Assembly: GCA_965216025.1 (NCBI GenBank)
Contig: CBDCEX010000015.1
Span: 434,001 to 498,000, forward strand
Direction of reading: 5' to 3'
DNA: 64,000 nucleotides
DNA from: JADFQT01 sp965216025
Lineage (GTDB): Bacteria; Chloroflexota; Dehalococcoidia; Lucifugimonadales; UBA3495
Of this stretch, positions 63,226-64,000 are shown piece by piece (the first letter of the stretch is position 1; each line of letters opens with the position of its first letter). The notes under the pieces were generated by a model. It had not been told where the DNA came from. It searched no databases and was given only the letters and a program-made list of their open reading frames with translations. The translations under genes were made by a program, and so were the position numbers.

Positions 63226-64000
63226 ATGGAAGTGTGGGCTCTCCAACTTTTTAACGGGCTCAGTTTGAGTTCCATCCTGCTGCTAATCGCCCTGGGTCTG
63301 GCGCTGTCTTTCGGCTTGATGAACGTCATCAACCTGGCCCACGGCGAGTTCATCATGATCGGCGCCTATACCGTCTATGCTTTGCAGCAGGTATTCAGGC
63401 ACTTCACCGGCAGCCCTTCTCCCGAAATCACTTTCTTGATTGCGATTCCCATATCCTTCCTGGTGGCCGGTGGCATAGGCTTGCTGGTGGAGCAATCACT
63501 CATCCGCTTCCTCTACCGCCGGCCCCTGGACACCCTGCTGGCAACCTGGGGAGTTGGGCTGTTTTTGCAACAGCTTGCCAGGTCCATCTTCGGCGCCCCC
63601 AATGTGCAGGTCGTGGCCCCGAGCTGGCTTGGCGGCGCCATCGCCATCACCACCGACTTGGTACTGCCCTACAAGAGGCTTTTCATCATAGTCCTGGTTT
63701 TGGCCTGCATCGGTGGTCTTTACTGGTACATGTACCGTTCCAGCGAGGGACGGCGGATGCGTGCCGTGATGCAGAACCGCGACATGGCCGCCAGCCTGGG
63801 GGTATCGACCCGTCGAGTAGACACTCTCACCTTTGCCCTGGGATCTGGGTTGGCCGGGCTGGCGGGTTGCGCCCTCACCTTGATCGGCCCCATCGGCCCT
63901 TCCCTGGGCACCTTCTATCTGGTAGATGCTTTTATAGTAGTTATTCTGGGCGGACTTGGTCAGATTCCCGGCACCATCCTGGCCGCTTTCGTCATCGGAA
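63226..64000 (+). CDS. urtB: urea ABC transporter permease, partial (runs off the right edge)
   Basis: Open from ATG 63226 to the end of the window, at least 258 residues. Begins MEVWALQLFNGLSLSSILLL. LSFGLMNVINLAHGEFIMIG, FLYRRPLDTLLATWGVGLFL, RRMRAVMQNRDMAASLGVST and FIVVILGGLGQIPGTILAAF are clear UrtB/LivH-type permease motifs, with six or more membrane helices in the visible part. The DTLLATWG and MQNRDMAASLGV pattern points to the urea rather than the branched-chain type. It follows urtA by 184 bases. Confidence 0.93.
   Translation, partial: MEVWALQLFNGLSLSSILLLIALGLALSFGLMNVINLAHGEFIMIGAYTVYALQQVFRHFTGSPSPEITFLIAIPISFLVAGGIGLLVEQSLIRFLYRRPLDTLLATWGVGLFLQQLARSIFGAPNVQVVAPSWLGGAIAITTDLVLPYKRLFIIVLVLACIGGLYWYMYRSSEGRRMRAVMQNRDMAASLGVSTRRVDTLTFALGSGLAGLAGCALTLIGPIGPSLGTFYLVDAFIVVILGGLGQIPGTILAAFVIG

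Overview
The window looks like a piece of a GC-rich Chloroflexota chromosome, most likely Dehalococcoidia-related. This is inferred from the housekeeping order rpsB-tsf-pyrH-frr-uppS-cdsA-dxr-rseP-ispG-proS, from remnants of the kinase/TPR and Zn-finger GIY-YIG proteins common in that group, and from very many insertion sequences. No rRNA, tRNA or CRISPR array was found.

Layout. 1-7.9 kb (minus strand): a partial zinc-ribbon gene, a four-module pentapeptide-repeat lipoprotein, and larB, larC and larE for the nickel-pincer cofactor, with a wrecked sensor-domain gene between larB and larC that contains pieces of an ISAs1 transposase. 7.9-11.2 kb: an IS1182-like and an IS630-like element. 11.5-46.8 kb: mostly a conserved core. 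It holds an S9 peptidase, rplS, priA, def, a CCA/poly(A) polymerase, secD-secF, an alcohol dehydrogenase, nfo, a small metallopeptidase, pgpA, the translation/isoprenoid/envelope block from rpsB to proS (interrupted by one IS630 copy), a DUF3467 pair, a RuvC-like/zinc-ribbon pair, pheS-pheT and moeA. 46.8-61.4 kb: an accessory region. It holds an ORF-less group II intron just after a terminator, an esterase, ISAs1 with 10-bp target duplications, a second IS630 copy, several gene wrecks (GIY-YIG, kinase/TPR), a GNAT acetyltransferase, a linalool dehydratase/isomerase-like gene split by IS66, a frameshifted double-domain CaiB/BaiF CoA-transferase, and an IS1380 element. 61.7-64 kb: urtA and the start of urtB for urea uptake.

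Most interesting point: the linalool dehydratase/isomerase-like gene (minus, 56571 to 53599). Removing the IS66 element and one copy of its 8-bp duplication restores one open frame of 511 codons, broken only by two in-frame TGA codons. They lie exactly nine codons apart, at the place of the two active-site cysteines (C-x8-C) of this family. Each TGA is followed by a hairpin at a spacing that fits a bacterial SECIS element. For the second, the apical GGU begins 19 nt after UGA, the same spacing I recall for E. coli fdhF. The proposal is a double-selenocysteine member of the family, later inactivated by IS66.

Pathway links: larB/C/E build the Ni-pincer cofactor of LarA-type racemases (larA is not in the window). 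uppS, cdsA, dxr and ispG supply isoprenoid and phospholipid precursors. rseP, secD and secF handle envelope traffic. urtAB imports urea. The LDI-like enzyme and the CoA-transferase are divergent neighbours and could belong to terpenoid or acid catabolism, but that is inference.
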